64,000 nt of DNA from Oscillospiraceae bacterium (GCA_015064895.1 SVRI01000009.1:1-64000), one strand, 5' to 3'. Positions 1-9,037 are shown, numbered from the stretch's first letter. Notes: a model not told the origin generated them from the sequence alone. Translations and numbers: made by a program.

Positions 1-3000
1 CGTCTGTTGATTCATAAACAGGATACTTTTGGCAACTGAACAAATGCCAGGAATGGTCTTTCATACACTCCCATTCGCCTCCAGTCGACGAATAGTTATT
101 TGTGCCGGTCATATTGGCATAACCGCCGAGGTGCGTGTAGGAAGCAGGTGTTTCAACCTCTGCAAGAAGGTCTCTTCTGATATAGTGGTCGTTATCGTTA
201 GGATAAATAGTACCTACTCTTGCCTTCTGGATTGCTGTAGGAACAGTATTGTTTGCATCGCCTGCAGCCGAGTCTCTTGCTACACCGCCGAATACTTCAG
301 CGATAGCATCAAGATAACCGAATCCGCCGTAGCCGGTGTTCTTATAGTTTTCTACTGCTGTCGGGAAGAGGTAGTGACCTTCACCGTATTCATTCCAGGT
401 ATCGAAGGTAATAAGCTTTGACTTCCAGGAATCGGCACTTGAGCCGAAGTTAGTTGACATCTGGCTCTTATGCCAGTTAAGTATTGTTTCAAAGTTATCG
501 GTTGCCATATAACCGGGTCTGACTGTGGTCCAACCGATATCGTTAAAGCCGGGAGTTGCAAGGGTGAGAAGGTCAATGCCCTGCGCCTTTGCATCTGCTG
601 TGTGCTTTGTTGCAAGGGTCTTCTGTGCTTCAACGTCAAATGCTGACTTACCCCATGCGTAGAGGATGATACCGTCGCCGCCCATCTGCTGCATTGTCTT
701 GTATGCAGCACCGGAGTTTGTGGAACCGCCGTATACAGCAATAAGACCGTCAGCATAGCCTGCAGCTATAATCTGCTGTTCCATCCACTGAAGCATTTCA
801 ACAGCAGATGCACAAGCCGCAGTTACTGTAGCGTTAGGTGTATTGCCCGAAGGCTGATATTGGCTCTTGAGATAAAGGTCGCCGTAGTCGTTGTATTCAA
901 GGAGAACAGCGTCTGTGTAGCACATGTCGAGGAAGTAGAGGTACTGATAGATTGTAAGGAAGATATATTCCTTGCCGTCTTCTGTGATTCTGCAATATCT
1001 GGGGTCGGAGAAGTACCAGTCCATCCACATGGGGAATAAGTTGTTCATGAAGTCGGTCTTATGTGAGTCGGTATAGCATCCCGAGTTTTCATACATAAGG
1101 CTGAAGGTCATCTTGTCGGAATACTTTGCATTGAAGTAACCGTCATGAAGTGCCTCGCTCATTCTCGGCTTCTTGATAGGTGTGTTGTTGGAAAGAGGGT
1201 ACCAACAAGCCATGTAGTTCTTGATACCGTGTTCTGTAAGGTACTTGATTTCCCAGTCCATAGACTCGGGGTTACCTTCATCGTAGTAACCGATAACGGG
1301 TTCGATTTCGGTATAGGGTCTTATCCAGTCCCAACCATAGTGAGAACCGTTTCTCCAGAGGTTACATACGCTCATGTTGAGGATGTAGTCGCCTGTATCA
1401 AGGGGAACGGGTTCGGGAACGTAGTCGTTATCGGGGTTATCGTCTGTATTATAAACATCAACGAATGTTTCGTATACTTCGATATCGTCGAACCAGAGTG
1501 TGTCGCCTGCTGTTGTACCTACAGTACCGACTTCGAGTCCGTCAAAACCGTCTACCTTTACGAGGAAAGGAAGGTTTTCGCCTACAACCTTACCGTTAAT
1601 CTTAACGGTTGCAGTCTGTGTAGCTGTATTTGCTTCAATTCTTACCCACTGCCATACGTTGGAAGTAAATTCGTCATTAGGTGTAGTGAGGTCAAGCTTT
1701 GTTGAGCCTACATACCAGTTATTGCCCTTGGTTTCTACCTTGAGAACATCGACACCGCTGCTTCTTAATGTGAAGTATGCGTTGTTTGTAACTGTTGTAG
1801 CGGAAGAGCCGTCATCAAGAAGAATGTATGCTTCAGCGATAACCTTGCCGGTTGCCTTATCAAAGCTTCTCTTTGCGTATGTTGTAGAACCGGCTGCTGT
1901 TACCATCTTAACTGAGTTTACTTCGCCTGTGTTTGAGGCATTAGCCTTAAATCTGTTTACTGTAACAGTACCGTTTGTTTCGTAACCGACAGGTGCTTCG
2001 TTCTGATTTTCAAGACGGAACACATCGTTTACCTTATAGTTCTTATAAAGGTGTGTGTTACGGATATTTACGGTAGATACTTCGGTAAGACCTGTGTAAA
2101 TCTTAACACTTGCAAGGTTTGTACCTGTAAGATTAGCTTCACCGAGGTAGTCGCTACCCATCCAAGCCTTATACTTACCCGTATCAAGGTTGAGAACAAT
2201 TCTTGTTCTTACAAGGTTTGCCATGTAGTAGTTGAAATTATCTACATCGGGAGAAAGAGAAGGTTCTTTCTTGTTATTAAGCGTAACAGAAGATGTAATA
2301 TCACCTACATACGCATTTCCGTTCAGCCAACCTGCAACAGCAATCTGATTGCCGTCAATATCGTAGAAGCCGAAGTGAACGGTGCTACCTGCTGTTACCT
2401 TATATACAGTTTCAAATACAAGTTCGCCGCTTGTCTGAGTATGAATACGTCTTGAAGTAGACATATCGTCGTCAACTGCATAGTCACGAAGGATATTGGC
2501 ATAGCTATTGATTGTACCGATTTCGGCAGAACCTGTGTAGTCAATTCTCCAACCCGAAGCACCTGTAAATGTATTGTGTGCACCAAGGTCGTGAAGCAAG
2601 TCGTCGATAAGGTAGATAGGTTCTGCAGAGGAATATACAGTATATTCCTTTGTAACTCTTTCAGAAGGGTTGAGAAGTCTGTCAACCATGAGAGCGATTT
2701 CATATCTCTTTACGGTGTTATTAGGCTTAAAGGAGCCGTATTCATCATAGCCGTAAATGATACCTGCCTTCATGAAATTGGAAGCTGCCGCATAGTATGC
2801 TGCATCGGGAGCTACGTCAATCATGTCAAGCACTTCGTTGATGGCTGTAAGGTCAACCTTACCGCTTACTGCATTATAGAGCGCAGTAACAACCTGTGCT
2901 CTTGTGGGTATGTCTGTTTCAGCAGCAAACGCATGAACACCGTCTACAAATATGCCGTTATTCAAGGCATAGTTATAGTATGTGTCAAGGTTGTACTCTG

Positions 3001-3247
3001 TAGTAAGAGTTCCGCCGTTAAGTTCGCTGTGGAGTCTTACTGCAATTGACATAAGTTCCTTGGCGTCAATCACCTTTTCAGGTGCTTCGCCAAGTGTGTC
3101 GTCCGCCATAAGCGAGCCTGTATCGATAGTATCTGATACAGCGCCTTCTCCGTCTTCGGAGCCGGCAACACCGGGTACTGCAAATGTGCAAACGGCAAGA
3201 CAAAGTGCCATTGCAATTGACAGTAAAATAATTAAACTTTTCTTCAT
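1..3247 (-). CDS. SLH-domain surface protein with GH99-like (WbsX) domain, 3' end outside window
   Basis: This open frame runs without a stop from an ATG at 3247 to the window edge (about 1082 codons); the end of the protein lies outside. RBS GGGGG precedes the ATG. Visible order: signal peptide (residues 1-23, starting MKKSLIILLS); two S-layer homology repeats (about 70-130 and 140-190, the second with YYAAASNFMKAGIIYGYDE); beta-rich LamG-like segments (about 200-600); then, from about residue 620, a region resembling GH99-like/WbsX proteins, with FSLMYENSG and the late motif ITFDTWNEYGEGHY. SLH repeats normally bind secondary cell-wall polymer, so I infer a secreted, wall-anchored glycan-active enzyme. 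Its substrate cannot be told from sequence. SLH and signal peptide are firm; the catalytic family is fairly firm from the WNEYGEG signature. Confidence 0.8.
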   Translation of the reverse strand, partial: MKKSLIILLSIAMALCLAVCTFAVPGVAGSEDGEGAVSDTIDTGSLMADDTLGEAPEKVIDAKELMSIAVRLHSELNGGTLTTEYNLDTYYNYALNNGIFVDGVHAFAAETDIPTRAQVVTALYNAVSGKVDLTAINEVLDMIDVAPDAAYYAAASNFMKAGIIYGYDEYGSFKPNNTVKRYEIALMVDRLLNPSERVTKEYTVYSSAEPIYLIDDLLHDLGAHNTFTGASGWRIDYTGSAEIGTINSYANILRDYAVDDDMSTSRRIHTQTSGELVFETVYKVTAGSTVHFGFYDIDGNQIAVAGWLNGNAYVGDITSSVTLNNKKEPSLSPDVDNFNYYMANLVRTRIVLNLDTGKYKAWMGSDYLGEANLTGTNLASVKIYTGLTEVSTVNIRNTHLYKNYKVNDVFRLENQNEAPVGYETNGTVTVNRFKANASNTGEVNSVKMVTAAGSTTYAKRSFDKATGKVIAEAYILLDDGSSATTVTNNAYFTLRSSGVDVLKVETKGNNWYVGSTKLDLTTPNDEFTSNVWQWVRIEANTATQTATVKINGKVVGENLPFLVKVDGFDGLEVGTVGTTAGDTLWFDDIEVYETFVDVYNTDDNPDNDYVPEPVPLDTGDYILNMSVCNLWRNGSHYGWDWIRPYTEIEPVIGYYDEGNPESMDWEIKYLTEHGIKNYMACWYPLSNNTPIKKPRMSEALHDGYFNAKYSDKMTFSLMYENSGCYTDSHKTDFMNNLFPMWMDWYFSDPRYCRITEDGKEYIFLTIYQYLYFLDMCYTDAVLLEYNDYGDLYLKSQYQPSGNTPNATVTAACASAVEMLQWMEQQIIAAGYADGLIAVYGGSTNSGAAYKTMQQMGGDGIILYAWGKSAFDVEAQKTLATKHTADAKAQGIDLLTLATPGFNDIGWTTVRPGYMATDNFETILNWHKSQMSTNFGSSADSWKSKLITFDTWNEYGEGHYLFPTAVENYKNTGYGGFGYLDAIAEVFGGVARDSAAGDANNTVPTAIQKARVGTIYPNDNDHYIRRDLLAEVETPASYTHLGGYANMTGTNNYSSTGGEWECMKDHSWHLFSCQKYPVYESTD

Positions 3248-3314
3248 GGTATATTCCCCCATGTACATATTTTTAGTTAGTATAATTATACATCTCAAAT
3301 TGTTAACAAATAAA

Positions 3315-3341
3315 GCGGATTGCACAAAAACGGCAATCCGC
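3315..3341 (-). terminator. Rho-independent terminator after the DUF3006-like gene
   Basis: Perfect 9-bp stem (GCGGATTGC / GCAATCCGC) followed on the minus strand by TTTATTTGTT. It lies between the DUF3006-like stop at 3383 and the start of the SLH gene. Confidence 0.7.
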
Positions 3342-3382
3342 ACAAATCTTCTAATATATTTTATGCAAAAAGACAATAGATT

Positions 3383-3550
3383 TTAAATAACCACTGTGTA
3401 TTCAAACATTTCCTCGTGAATTTTTGTGCCCACGTCAATATTCGCAGGCAAAAGTGCAAGGGCAATAAAAATCTCCTCGCCGTTTTCTATGTTTTCGAGG
3501 TAACAGTATTCACCCTCGATGCGTTTTACTATGTAGTCATGGGGTAACAT
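3383..3550 (-). CDS. DUF3006-like small protein
   Basis: A 55-residue frame beginning MLPHDYIVKRIEGEYC and ending MFEYTVVI. Its ATG overlaps the stop of the upstream YitT gene in a TAATG junction, which indicates translational coupling. The pattern (I-V-x-R-I-E-G-E-Y, then an acidic turn, then A-L-L-P, then D-V-G-T) resembles DUF3006 proteins, small soluble beta-rich proteins of unknown function. A terminator follows directly. Existence is supported by the coupling and terminator; the family call is from pattern memory. Confidence 0.65.
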   Translation of the reverse strand: MLPHDYIVKRIEGEYCYLENIENGEEIFIALALLPANIDVGTKIHEEMFEYTVVI

Positions 3551-4473
3551 TAATATCTGCCCTTTCTGTTAAGTCCGAGAACTTCACTTGTATCTGTAAT
3601 TGAAATAAATGCCGTAGAGTCAACTCCGAGCACCATTTTCTTGAGTTTTGGTACCTGGAAACGGTTGACAACAAAGTAAACAATCTTTTTGCTTTGTCCC
3701 GAATAGTAGCCCCTTGCATCGTAAACGGTAATACCGCTTCCGAAGGCTTCAGACAAAACTTCGCACACATTCTCGGGGTGGTTGGTTATAATCATCACGG
3801 CTTTTGCCTTATCAAGACCTTCAACGATAAAGTCAATGGTTTTAAGACCTGCCATGTATGTAATTATAGAGTAAAGCGGAAGCTTCCAGTCGCCCGACAA
3901 GATGCCTGCGGCAATGTAAAGAATCACGTTATAGCTCATAACGAATGTGCCGACGGTAACCCCTATTTTCTTTGCGAAAATCACCGCCATAACCTCAACA
4001 CCGTCAATGGCAGCACCGTATCTGATTGTAAGTCCGCTGCCCACACCCGAAACAATACCGCCAAAAATTGCACACAAAAGCGGGTCGGTTCCTGCAAAGG
4101 GTGAGCTTGACACAACATCAATGGGAAGCACCTGATTTATAATAAATGAGCCAAAGGAATATACTGCAACGGTATAAATCGAAAGAAGTGTAAAACGCGC
4201 GCCTTGTTTTTTTAAGCCGAATGCAAAAAGAGGAACATTAAGCAAAACAAGGAACAGTGATAATGTAAAGGTTTCGGGGGTAAGATAATTCAGGAGCATT
4301 GAAGTGCCCGAAATACCGCTGTCATAAAGTTTGACAGGCGCAAGAAACATATTTACACCTATGGCATTAATACAGCCTGCCAGAGTCAACTGCAAAAGAT
4401 TTATTATAATATCCTTTACAGGTGAACAGTTTTTATTCAGTTTGCTGTATCTGCACTCGGTTTTGTTTTTCAT
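3550..4473 (-). CDS. YitT family membrane protein (DUF2179)
   Basis: About 307 residues. The N-terminal two-thirds holds five or six hydrophobic helices (for example in the stretches around LTLAGCINAIGVNMFLAPV and LSLFLVLLNVPLFAFGL), and the C-terminal part from about residue 215 (AKAVMIITNHPENVCEVL) matches the soluble DUF2179 domain of YitT/YqfU proteins. These are integral membrane proteins of unclear function, common in Bacillota. The start is set at the second Met (4473) because GGGGAG lies 7 nt upstream of it, while the Met at 4479 is only one base from the same site. It is co-translated with the small gene downstream. Confidence 0.85.
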   Translation of the reverse strand: MKNKTECRYSKLNKNCSPVKDIIINLLQLTLAGCINAIGVNMFLAPVKLYDSGISGTSMLLNYLTPETFTLSLFLVLLNVPLFAFGLKKQGARFTLLSIYTVAVYSFGSFIINQVLPIDVVSSSPFAGTDPLLCAIFGGIVSGVGSGLTIRYGAAIDGVEVMAVIFAKKIGVTVGTFVMSYNVILYIAAGILSGDWKLPLYSIITYMAGLKTIDFIVEGLDKAKAVMIITNHPENVCEVLSEAFGSGITVYDARGYYSGQSKKIVYFVVNRFQVPKLKKMVLGVDSTAFISITDTSEVLGLNRKGRY

Positions 4474-4564
4474 GCCCATACTCCCCTGTTTTACGTTTAC
4501 TAAATCATTTTACATCAACAATGTGAAGAATTCATCTACGCAAGGTAAAAATTCTTGTCGAAAT

Positions 4565-5335
4565 CTACATTTCGGAGTATTTCTTTATAAGTCTTTTAAG
4601 AACTCTGTTGGTTTCAAGGTCGGCATCACCTATTGTGCTTGAGCAAACAACAACACCGTCGGTCTTTTCAGCCTTCAAAAGGTCGAAATAATGCGTCAGT
4701 TGTTTTTCGAAAACGCTTGCATCCATAACGGCATTTACCGAATAGTCATAGGTATATACACCGAGCATGGTCTTTTTACCAAAGGCAAGGGAAAAGAATT
4801 TTTCAAGATATTGCTCCATGTCACCAATTTCTTCCGGCTTCCATATCCAGAAGGTTATTCCGTCAAAGCAGGAAATATATTTTTCGAGATCTTTGTCAAG
4901 CTCGTGGGCATAAAGCACACACCAGAATTCAAGCCCTTTTTCGTTGAGTGCTTTCTTTATATCGGCAAGAACCTCAGGGGTGAAGATTTCCATTCTTTTT
5001 GGAGAAAAGAAATCGTCAACAACACCGCCGATTATATTGTTGCCGTAAGGCAGTGCTTCCAAAATATCTTTTGTATTTCCGAGTCGGTCATCGGGAAGCG
5101 GAGATGAGGAATCCCCTATTACCGACCATATTACATTACCAAGCTTTGAAAACCTTTCGGCGAACGGTCTGAAAGGCGGTTGCATATTTCCGCCGTAGGA
5201 AACTATAAACGAGTTTTCAATTCCGTATTCTTTGCCGAATTCTTCGGGTGTCATTTGACACTCTAAACCGACAAGATCGTTGTGTGAGCCTTCAAGATGT
5301 CCCCAGTTCCAAAGCTTTTTGGTGAAATTACTCAT
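4565..5335 (-). CDS. conserved protein of unknown function, barrel-like
   Basis: 256 residues beginning MSNFTKKLWNWGHLEGSHND, with RBS AAGGA upstream. No signal peptide or membrane helix. Alternating hydrophobic strands with acidic turns (IIGGVVDDFFSPKR, FWCVLYAHELD, ITFWIWKPEEI, TMLGVYTYDYS, GVVVCSSTIGD) resemble a TIM-barrel glycosidase-like or DUF4434-like fold, as in uncharacterised proteins of carbohydrate-using gut bacteria. I do not recognise a named family. A cytosolic carbohydrate-related role is a guess from fold style and from the surface glycosidase nearby. Confidence 0.7.
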   Translation of the reverse strand: MSNFTKKLWNWGHLEGSHNDLVGLECQMTPEEFGKEYGIENSFIVSYGGNMQPPFRPFAERFSKLGNVIWSVIGDSSSPLPDDRLGNTKDILEALPYGNNIIGGVVDDFFSPKRMEIFTPEVLADIKKALNEKGLEFWCVLYAHELDKDLEKYISCFDGITFWIWKPEEIGDMEQYLEKFFSLAFGKKTMLGVYTYDYSVNAVMDASVFEKQLTHYFDLLKAEKTDGVVVCSSTIGDADLETNRVLKRLIKKYSEM

Positions 5336-5461
5336 GCAATCATTCCTTTATATATCCTTAAAACAATTATATACTTTGCGGTAAAAAAGTCAAGCAATAA
5401 CGGCTCTCTTTGGTTGATTTCAATGTAAATAAATATTTTTTTGAAAATTGCAAAAAAGGTA

Positions 5462-5490
5462 TTGACAAACCACTTTTTATTTGTTATAAT
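5462..5490 (+). promoter_or_regulatory. sigma-A promoter of the tRNA operon
   Basis: Consensus TTGACA (5462-5467), 17-bp spacer, consensus TATAAT (5485-5490). It sits about 38 bp upstream of tRNA-Thr and reads toward it. Confidence 0.9.
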
Positions 5491-5528
5491 ATCAAACGTC
5501 GCAGGGAAAAGCGGCATGAAAATTGAAT

Positions 5529-5603
5529 GCTGGTGTGGCTCAATGGCAGAGCAGCTGATTTGTAATCAGCAGGTTGGGGGTTCGACTCCCTTCACCAGCT
5601 CCA
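5529..5603 (+). tRNA. tRNA-Thr (anticodon TGT)
   Basis: Full cloverleaf: acceptor GCTGGTG pairs with CACCAGC, anticodon stem GCTGA/TCAGC with loop TTTGTAA giving anticodon TGT, and T-arm loop TTCGACT. Discriminator T and an encoded CCA end at 5603. The next tRNA begins at the following base. Confidence 0.97.
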
Positions 5604-5688
5604 GGGGGAATTCCCGAGTGGCCAAAGGGGGCAGACTGTAAATCTGTTGTCAGTGACTTCGGTGGTCCGAATCCACCTTCCCCCACCA
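5604..5688 (+). tRNA. tRNA-Tyr (anticodon GTA)
   Basis: Class II tRNA of 85 nt with acceptor GGGGGAA/TTCCCCC, anticodon loop CTGTAAA (GTA), a long variable arm after the anticodon stem, and encoded CCA. There is no spacer between the CCA of tRNA-Thr and the first G here, so the two must be processed from one transcript. Confidence 0.97.
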
Positions 5689-5719
5689 AAAAGACGATTG
5701 CTAAAGCAATCGTCTTTTT
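5689..5719 (+). terminator. terminator of the tRNA operon
   Basis: Hairpin GACGATTGC-TAAA-GCAATCGTC flanked by A and T runs, immediately after the tRNA-Tyr CCA. Confidence 0.9.
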
Positions 5720-5741
5720 CTGTTTACTTGGCTTTTGATAA

Positions 5742-6044
5742 TTAGAACAGCTTCAGTTTTTTCTTTGAAATGATAACATTCGCTACGGCCATTATAACGC
5801 CTAGTGTTATCATTATAATACCTACCGTCAACGATGGAAAAACAAGCATGCAGATTCCGGCAACAAATCCTATAATACTAACAGGATTCGGCATCATAAT
5901 GCCAAATGCCATGCTAATACAAAGAATGACAATTGCTGCCGAAACACTGACCGCTTTTGAAGAAAACATCAATATAATTCCAAAAAGAAGAGCAACCGCC
6001 CCCATGCCGCCGATAATATAGGCCGTTATTTTTTTTGTTTTCAT
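5742..6044 (-). CDS. small membrane protein of unknown function
   Basis: 100 residues starting MKTKKITAYIIGG, placed at 6044 because GGAGG (6050-6054) lies 5 nt upstream; an earlier in-frame ATG is part of that RBS. Three to four hydrophobic helices fill the protein, ending with a basic tail (SKKKLKLF). No family recognised; DUF308-like small membrane proteins look similar. It is divergent from a TetR-type regulator across 117 bp, so it may be that regulator's target. This is inference. Confidence 0.7.
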   Translation of the reverse strand: MKTKKITAYIIGGMGAVALLFGIILMFSSKAVSVSAAIVILCISMAFGIMMPNPVSIIGFVAGICMLVFPSLTVGIIMITLGVIMAVANVIISKKKLKLF

Positions 6045-6161
6045 AAAAACCTCCATTATTTTAACAGTTGATTATTTAATGCAATTATATTATAATACTT
6101 TTAAAGAGACAAATCAATAAACATTTTTTGCACAACTGTTTATTTAATGAGGAGTTTTATT

Positions 6162-6701
6162 ATGAATGTAAAAAACAACAAACGCCGCAGGGACACCGTA
6201 CGCAAAATAGAGACTGTATTTATGGATTTCTTCAGAACACAGGAAATATCTCAGATCAAAGTCACTGCCATATGCCAGAAGGCCGGTATCAACAGAGGAA
6301 CTTTTTATGCAAATTTTGTAGACGTATACGATCTTGCTGACAAGCTTCACAAGAGGCTCAGGGATGAGGTCAACAGTATGTTTGAGTCAAATGTCAAGAC
6401 ACAGTTTACAAATGCTGATTTTTTAAACGCATTTCAGCATATTTTCGAACACATCAAAGAAAATCAGGAATTGTATTATTTCTATTTCAAATTAGGCCAC
6501 GATGATTATGAAGATTTAAAATTGCTTGACATCTATGAATTCAAACATATTTTTCCACAACAGCATCTTGACTATCACATTTCTTTTTTCAAAGGCGGCT
6601 TCAACAACATTATAAAAAAGTGGTTGGATAACGGCTGTAAAGAAACACCGATTGAAATGCAAGACATTCTTTTGTTTGAATATCAGAACCGATTATTGTA
6701 A
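6162..6701 (+). CDS. TetR/AcrR family transcriptional regulator
   Basis: 179 residues from an ATG at 6162, with AGGAG 7 nt upstream; an in-frame ATG at 6147 lacks a spaced RBS. The N-terminal 60 residues form a TetR-type DNA-binding domain: VRKIETVFMDFF, then the helix-turn-helix QIKVTAICQKAGINRGTFY. The C-terminal domain is all-helical and resembles TetR_C_33-type regulators. It is divergent from the small membrane protein gene. Ligand unknown. Confidence 0.88.
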   Translation: MNVKNNKRRRDTVRKIETVFMDFFRTQEISQIKVTAICQKAGINRGTFYANFVDVYDLADKLHKRLRDEVNSMFESNVKTQFTNADFLNAFQHIFEHIKENQELYYFYFKLGHDDYEDLKLLDIYEFKHIFPQQHLDYHISFFKGGFNNIIKKWLDNGCKETPIEMQDILLFEYQNRLL

Positions 6702-6746
6702 CAGTAATTTTGTTTCCGACTTTTAACATTATTTATCAACAAAATG

Positions 6747-6775
6747 TTGACAAATCCTACATAATAGTATATACT
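6747..6775 (+). promoter_or_regulatory. sigma-A promoter of the TM2-like gene
   Basis: TTGACA (6747-6752), 17-bp spacer, TATACT (6770-6775), followed by the RBS AGGAGGG of the gene starting at 6809. Confidence 0.85.
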
Positions 6776-6808
6776 TAGTATAATTAAAGGTTATAGGAGG
6801 GACAACAA

Positions 6809-7051
6809 GTGGATAACAAGATTTTATTCGGTCTCATGTGTTGCTTTTTCAACGGTGTAGGCGTTCCTTGCTTTATGCAGGGCGATTCCGGTAAAGGTAC
6901 TTCGCGTATAGTACTCAGCGTAGTTACTTTAGGTGTTATCGGCGTAATCAACACTGTTTACGGTATTATTCTCGGTATTGAAATACTCAACATGCCCGAC
7001 GAAGAATATGCTTCCAAAAAGGGCACTTTCTACCGCGGAATTCCAGGCTAA
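6809..7051 (+). CDS. small TM2-like membrane protein
   Basis: 80 residues with a GTG start supported by AGGAGGG at 6795-6801. Two hydrophobic helices (FGLMCCFFNGVGVPCF and VVTLGVIGVINTVYGIIL) are separated by a short polar loop with GDSGKG, the layout of TM2-domain proteins. The function of such small proteins is unknown. It has its own promoter and no obvious partner; radC follows after about 100 bp. Confidence 0.7.
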   Translation: MDNKILFGLMCCFFNGVGVPCFMQGDSGKGTSRIVLSVVTLGVIGVINTVYGIILGIEILNMPDEEYASKKGTFYRGIPG

Positions 7052-7155
7052 GCAAAGCTTTAAGCAAATAAAGCGAGAGGTATTTCCCTGTGAAACATCT
7101 CTCGTTTTGTTTTTCTTTTTTCTTTTTTATTTTACATTTATAGCGGAGGTCGGAT

Positions 7156-7899
7156 ATGGAAGAAAAGAATACAGTAAAAAACCACAAGCACGGTCATAGA
7201 GAAAGGCTTCGCCGCCGTTATCTCGAAAATGGTATAGATGCTTTGGCAGAACATGAAATTCTGGAGTTCATTCTGTTTTACGGCATTCCACGGGTTGATA
7301 CAAAACCCATAGCATACAGACTCATAGATGAGTTCGGTTCGCTAAAAGCCGTGCTTTCTGCACCTTATGAAGCACTTGTTTCGGCAGGTCTTACAAGTGC
7401 ATGTGCATCCTACATAAAGCTTTTTGATGCCGTGCCTTTGTGGGTTGAAAGAAACGGCATTGTCGGGAAAAAGCTTACGGGATACAGTGAACTCGGTAAT
7501 TTCTTCCACAAAGAGCTGTGTAATGAGAAAACCGAAAAGGTATTAATGCTTATGCTTGACAGCAAGAACCGTGTGATTGGTCTTAGAAAAGTTGCCGATG
7601 GCTCTTTTTCGGAAGTTTCGGCAAATACGCGTTTCATTGCAGATGAATGTATAAAGCACAAAGCTGCAAAGGTAGTGCTTGCCCACAATCATCCCGGCGG
7701 AAGTGCCGAGTTGTCTGTCAAAGACCACATGGCAAACAGCACCCTTGACAATCTTTTCAATATGCTTGGAGTAACACTTATAGAACACTACATTATTACC
7801 GAAAATGCCTTCTTCGGAATAAACAAATACAGAGAAGACGACAAAACATCAGGTGATGCAGTGTATCTTGCAAATCACGGATATCACACCGAGTTATAA
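7156..7899 (+). CDS. radC: RadC family JAB/MPN domain protein
   Basis: 247 residues with GGAGG RBS. The N-terminal half (HGHRERLRRRYLENGIDALAEHEILEFIL) is the RadC helix-hairpin-helix-like region, and the C-terminal half has the JAMM metalloprotease signature with AHNHPGG followed by a spaced Asp in VKDH. RadC proteins are common; despite the name a DNA-repair role is not established, and the fold suggests a zinc hydrolase. A convergent terminator follows. Confidence 0.9.
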   Translation: MEEKNTVKNHKHGHRERLRRRYLENGIDALAEHEILEFILFYGIPRVDTKPIAYRLIDEFGSLKAVLSAPYEALVSAGLTSACASYIKLFDAVPLWVERNGIVGKKLTGYSELGNFFHKELCNEKTEKVLMLMLDSKNRVIGLRKVADGSFSEVSANTRFIADECIKHKAAKVVLAHNHPGGSAELSVKDHMANSTLDNLFNMLGVTLIEHYIITENAFFGINKYREDDKTSGDAVYLANHGYHTEL

Positions 7900-7909
7900 T
7901 AATAAAAAA

Positions 7910-7948
7910 CCTCCTACGGTATAAGAAAAATACCATAGGAGGATTTTT
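7910..7948. terminator. convergent terminator, radC / oxidoreductase
   Basis: Hairpin CCTCCTACGGTAT / ATACCATAGGAGG (7910-7942), one mismatch, with T run after it on the plus strand and A run before it, so it can act in both directions. Confidence 0.8.
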
Positions 7949-7966
7949 GTACAGTCAGTACAAGTT

Positions 7967-9037
7967 TTACTTCATTATCTTCTTGTTCTGTGCCTTAACT
8001 TCGCTGATTACGCGCATGATGCTGAGAACATCTGTATCCTTGATAAAGAAGGGAGTGTTGTTTCTGTAGGATTCATACATATGCTTCCAGTACTGCATAA
8101 GACATCCTTCGCCTTCAACATTAACTTCTCTTTCTTCTGTTACCCATTCAATCTTGAATTCGGATTCATATGTACCTGATGCACCGAAAGCTGCGCCGGG
8201 TGTACCGGGATTGGAAATGATTTCGGGAACAACCTGTTCGGGGTTGATATAGCGGAGCTTAAGAACGCCGTTTTCGTATACCGCCGCACCTCTGTCGCCG
8301 TATACAACAAAGCTTCTGCCCTCTTTGAGTGCAGTTGCACCGCTGATGCTCATATTTACAACTCTGTTATTGTCGCCGATGAAACGGATTCTGAGGTGGT
8401 CTTCACAGTCACCGCCTGCAGTTTCCTGACAGAGATAGCTCTGGAGGCTGTAGGTAGGTGTTCCGAGAAGCTGAAGAGACTGGTCGATAAGGTGGGGACC
8501 CCAGTTAAGGAGCTGACCGCCGCCAAATTCGGAAATTGTCTGCCAGTCATCTCTGTGCTGGAAGCCGTTCTGTTCTGTATTTACTTCGTAAACCTTACCG
8601 AGCTTACCGCTGTCGATAACTTCCTTTACAGCGTTGAAAGCAGCTTCAAGTCTTCTCTGCTGGTGAACAAAGAGTCTGGGAGTGCCGCACTTATTTGCCT
8701 TTTCATAAAGAGCAAGTGCCTGTTCGTAAGAGATTGTAGCAGGCTTTTCAAGAAGAACGTCCTTGCCTGCTTCAAACGCCATCATTGTGTGCATAAAATG
8801 GTCGCAGGAACGGGTTGCAACGTAAACCATTTCGATGTCTTCCTGCTTTAACATTTCAGCATAGTCTGTATAGATTTTAGCACCTGTCTGTTCGCCGAGC
8901 TTCTTTGCTCTGTCTTCAATAAGGTCACAAACAGCTACAATTTCATAAAGTTCGGGAAAGCTTCCAATTTCAATATTTGCCATATGCATACCGATTCTTC
9001 CGAGACCGAGCATACCGAGTTTAATCTTATTTGCCAT
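7967..9037 (-). CDS. Gfo/Idh/MocA family oxidoreductase
   Basis: 356 residues. N-terminal Rossmann domain with the dinucleotide motif GLGRIGMHMA (about residues 10-19), then the family signature LLEKPATIS (about 95-103), whose Lys is usually catalytic, and a C-terminal beta-sheet domain with FGGGQLLNWGPHLIDQ. These are NAD(P)-dependent dehydrogenases of sugars, inositols or related compounds, in the cytosol. It lies 33 bp downstream of aspS on the same strand. The substrate is unknown; the nearby sugar-active genes make a sugar substrate plausible. Confidence 0.9.
   Translation of the reverse strand: MANKIKLGMLGLGRIGMHMANIEIGSFPELYEIVAVCDLIEDRAKKLGEQTGAKIYTDYAEMLKQEDIEMVYVATRSCDHFMHTMMAFEAGKDVLLEKPATISYEQALALYEKANKCGTPRLFVHQQRRLEAAFNAVKEVIDSGKLGKVYEVNTEQNGFQHRDDWQTISEFGGGQLLNWGPHLIDQSLQLLGTPTYSLQSYLCQETAGGDCEDHLRIRFIGDNNRVVNMSISGATALKEGRSFVVYGDRGAAVYENGVLKLRYINPEQVVPEIISNPGTPGAAFGASGTYESEFKIEWVTEEREVNVEGEGCLMQYWKHMYESYRNNTPFFIKDTDVLSIMRVISEVKAQNKKIMK

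Noticed and set aside
1145..1705. Plus-strand open frames across 29-3386
   Set aside because: They are shadows of the long minus-strand SLH-GH99-like gene, which has signal peptide, SLH repeats and catalytic motifs and an RBS; the plus-strand frames have none.
6147..6161. Earlier ATG of the TetR gene
   Set aside because: The RBS AGGAG lies between it and the ATG at 6162, so it is upstream of the ribosome site.
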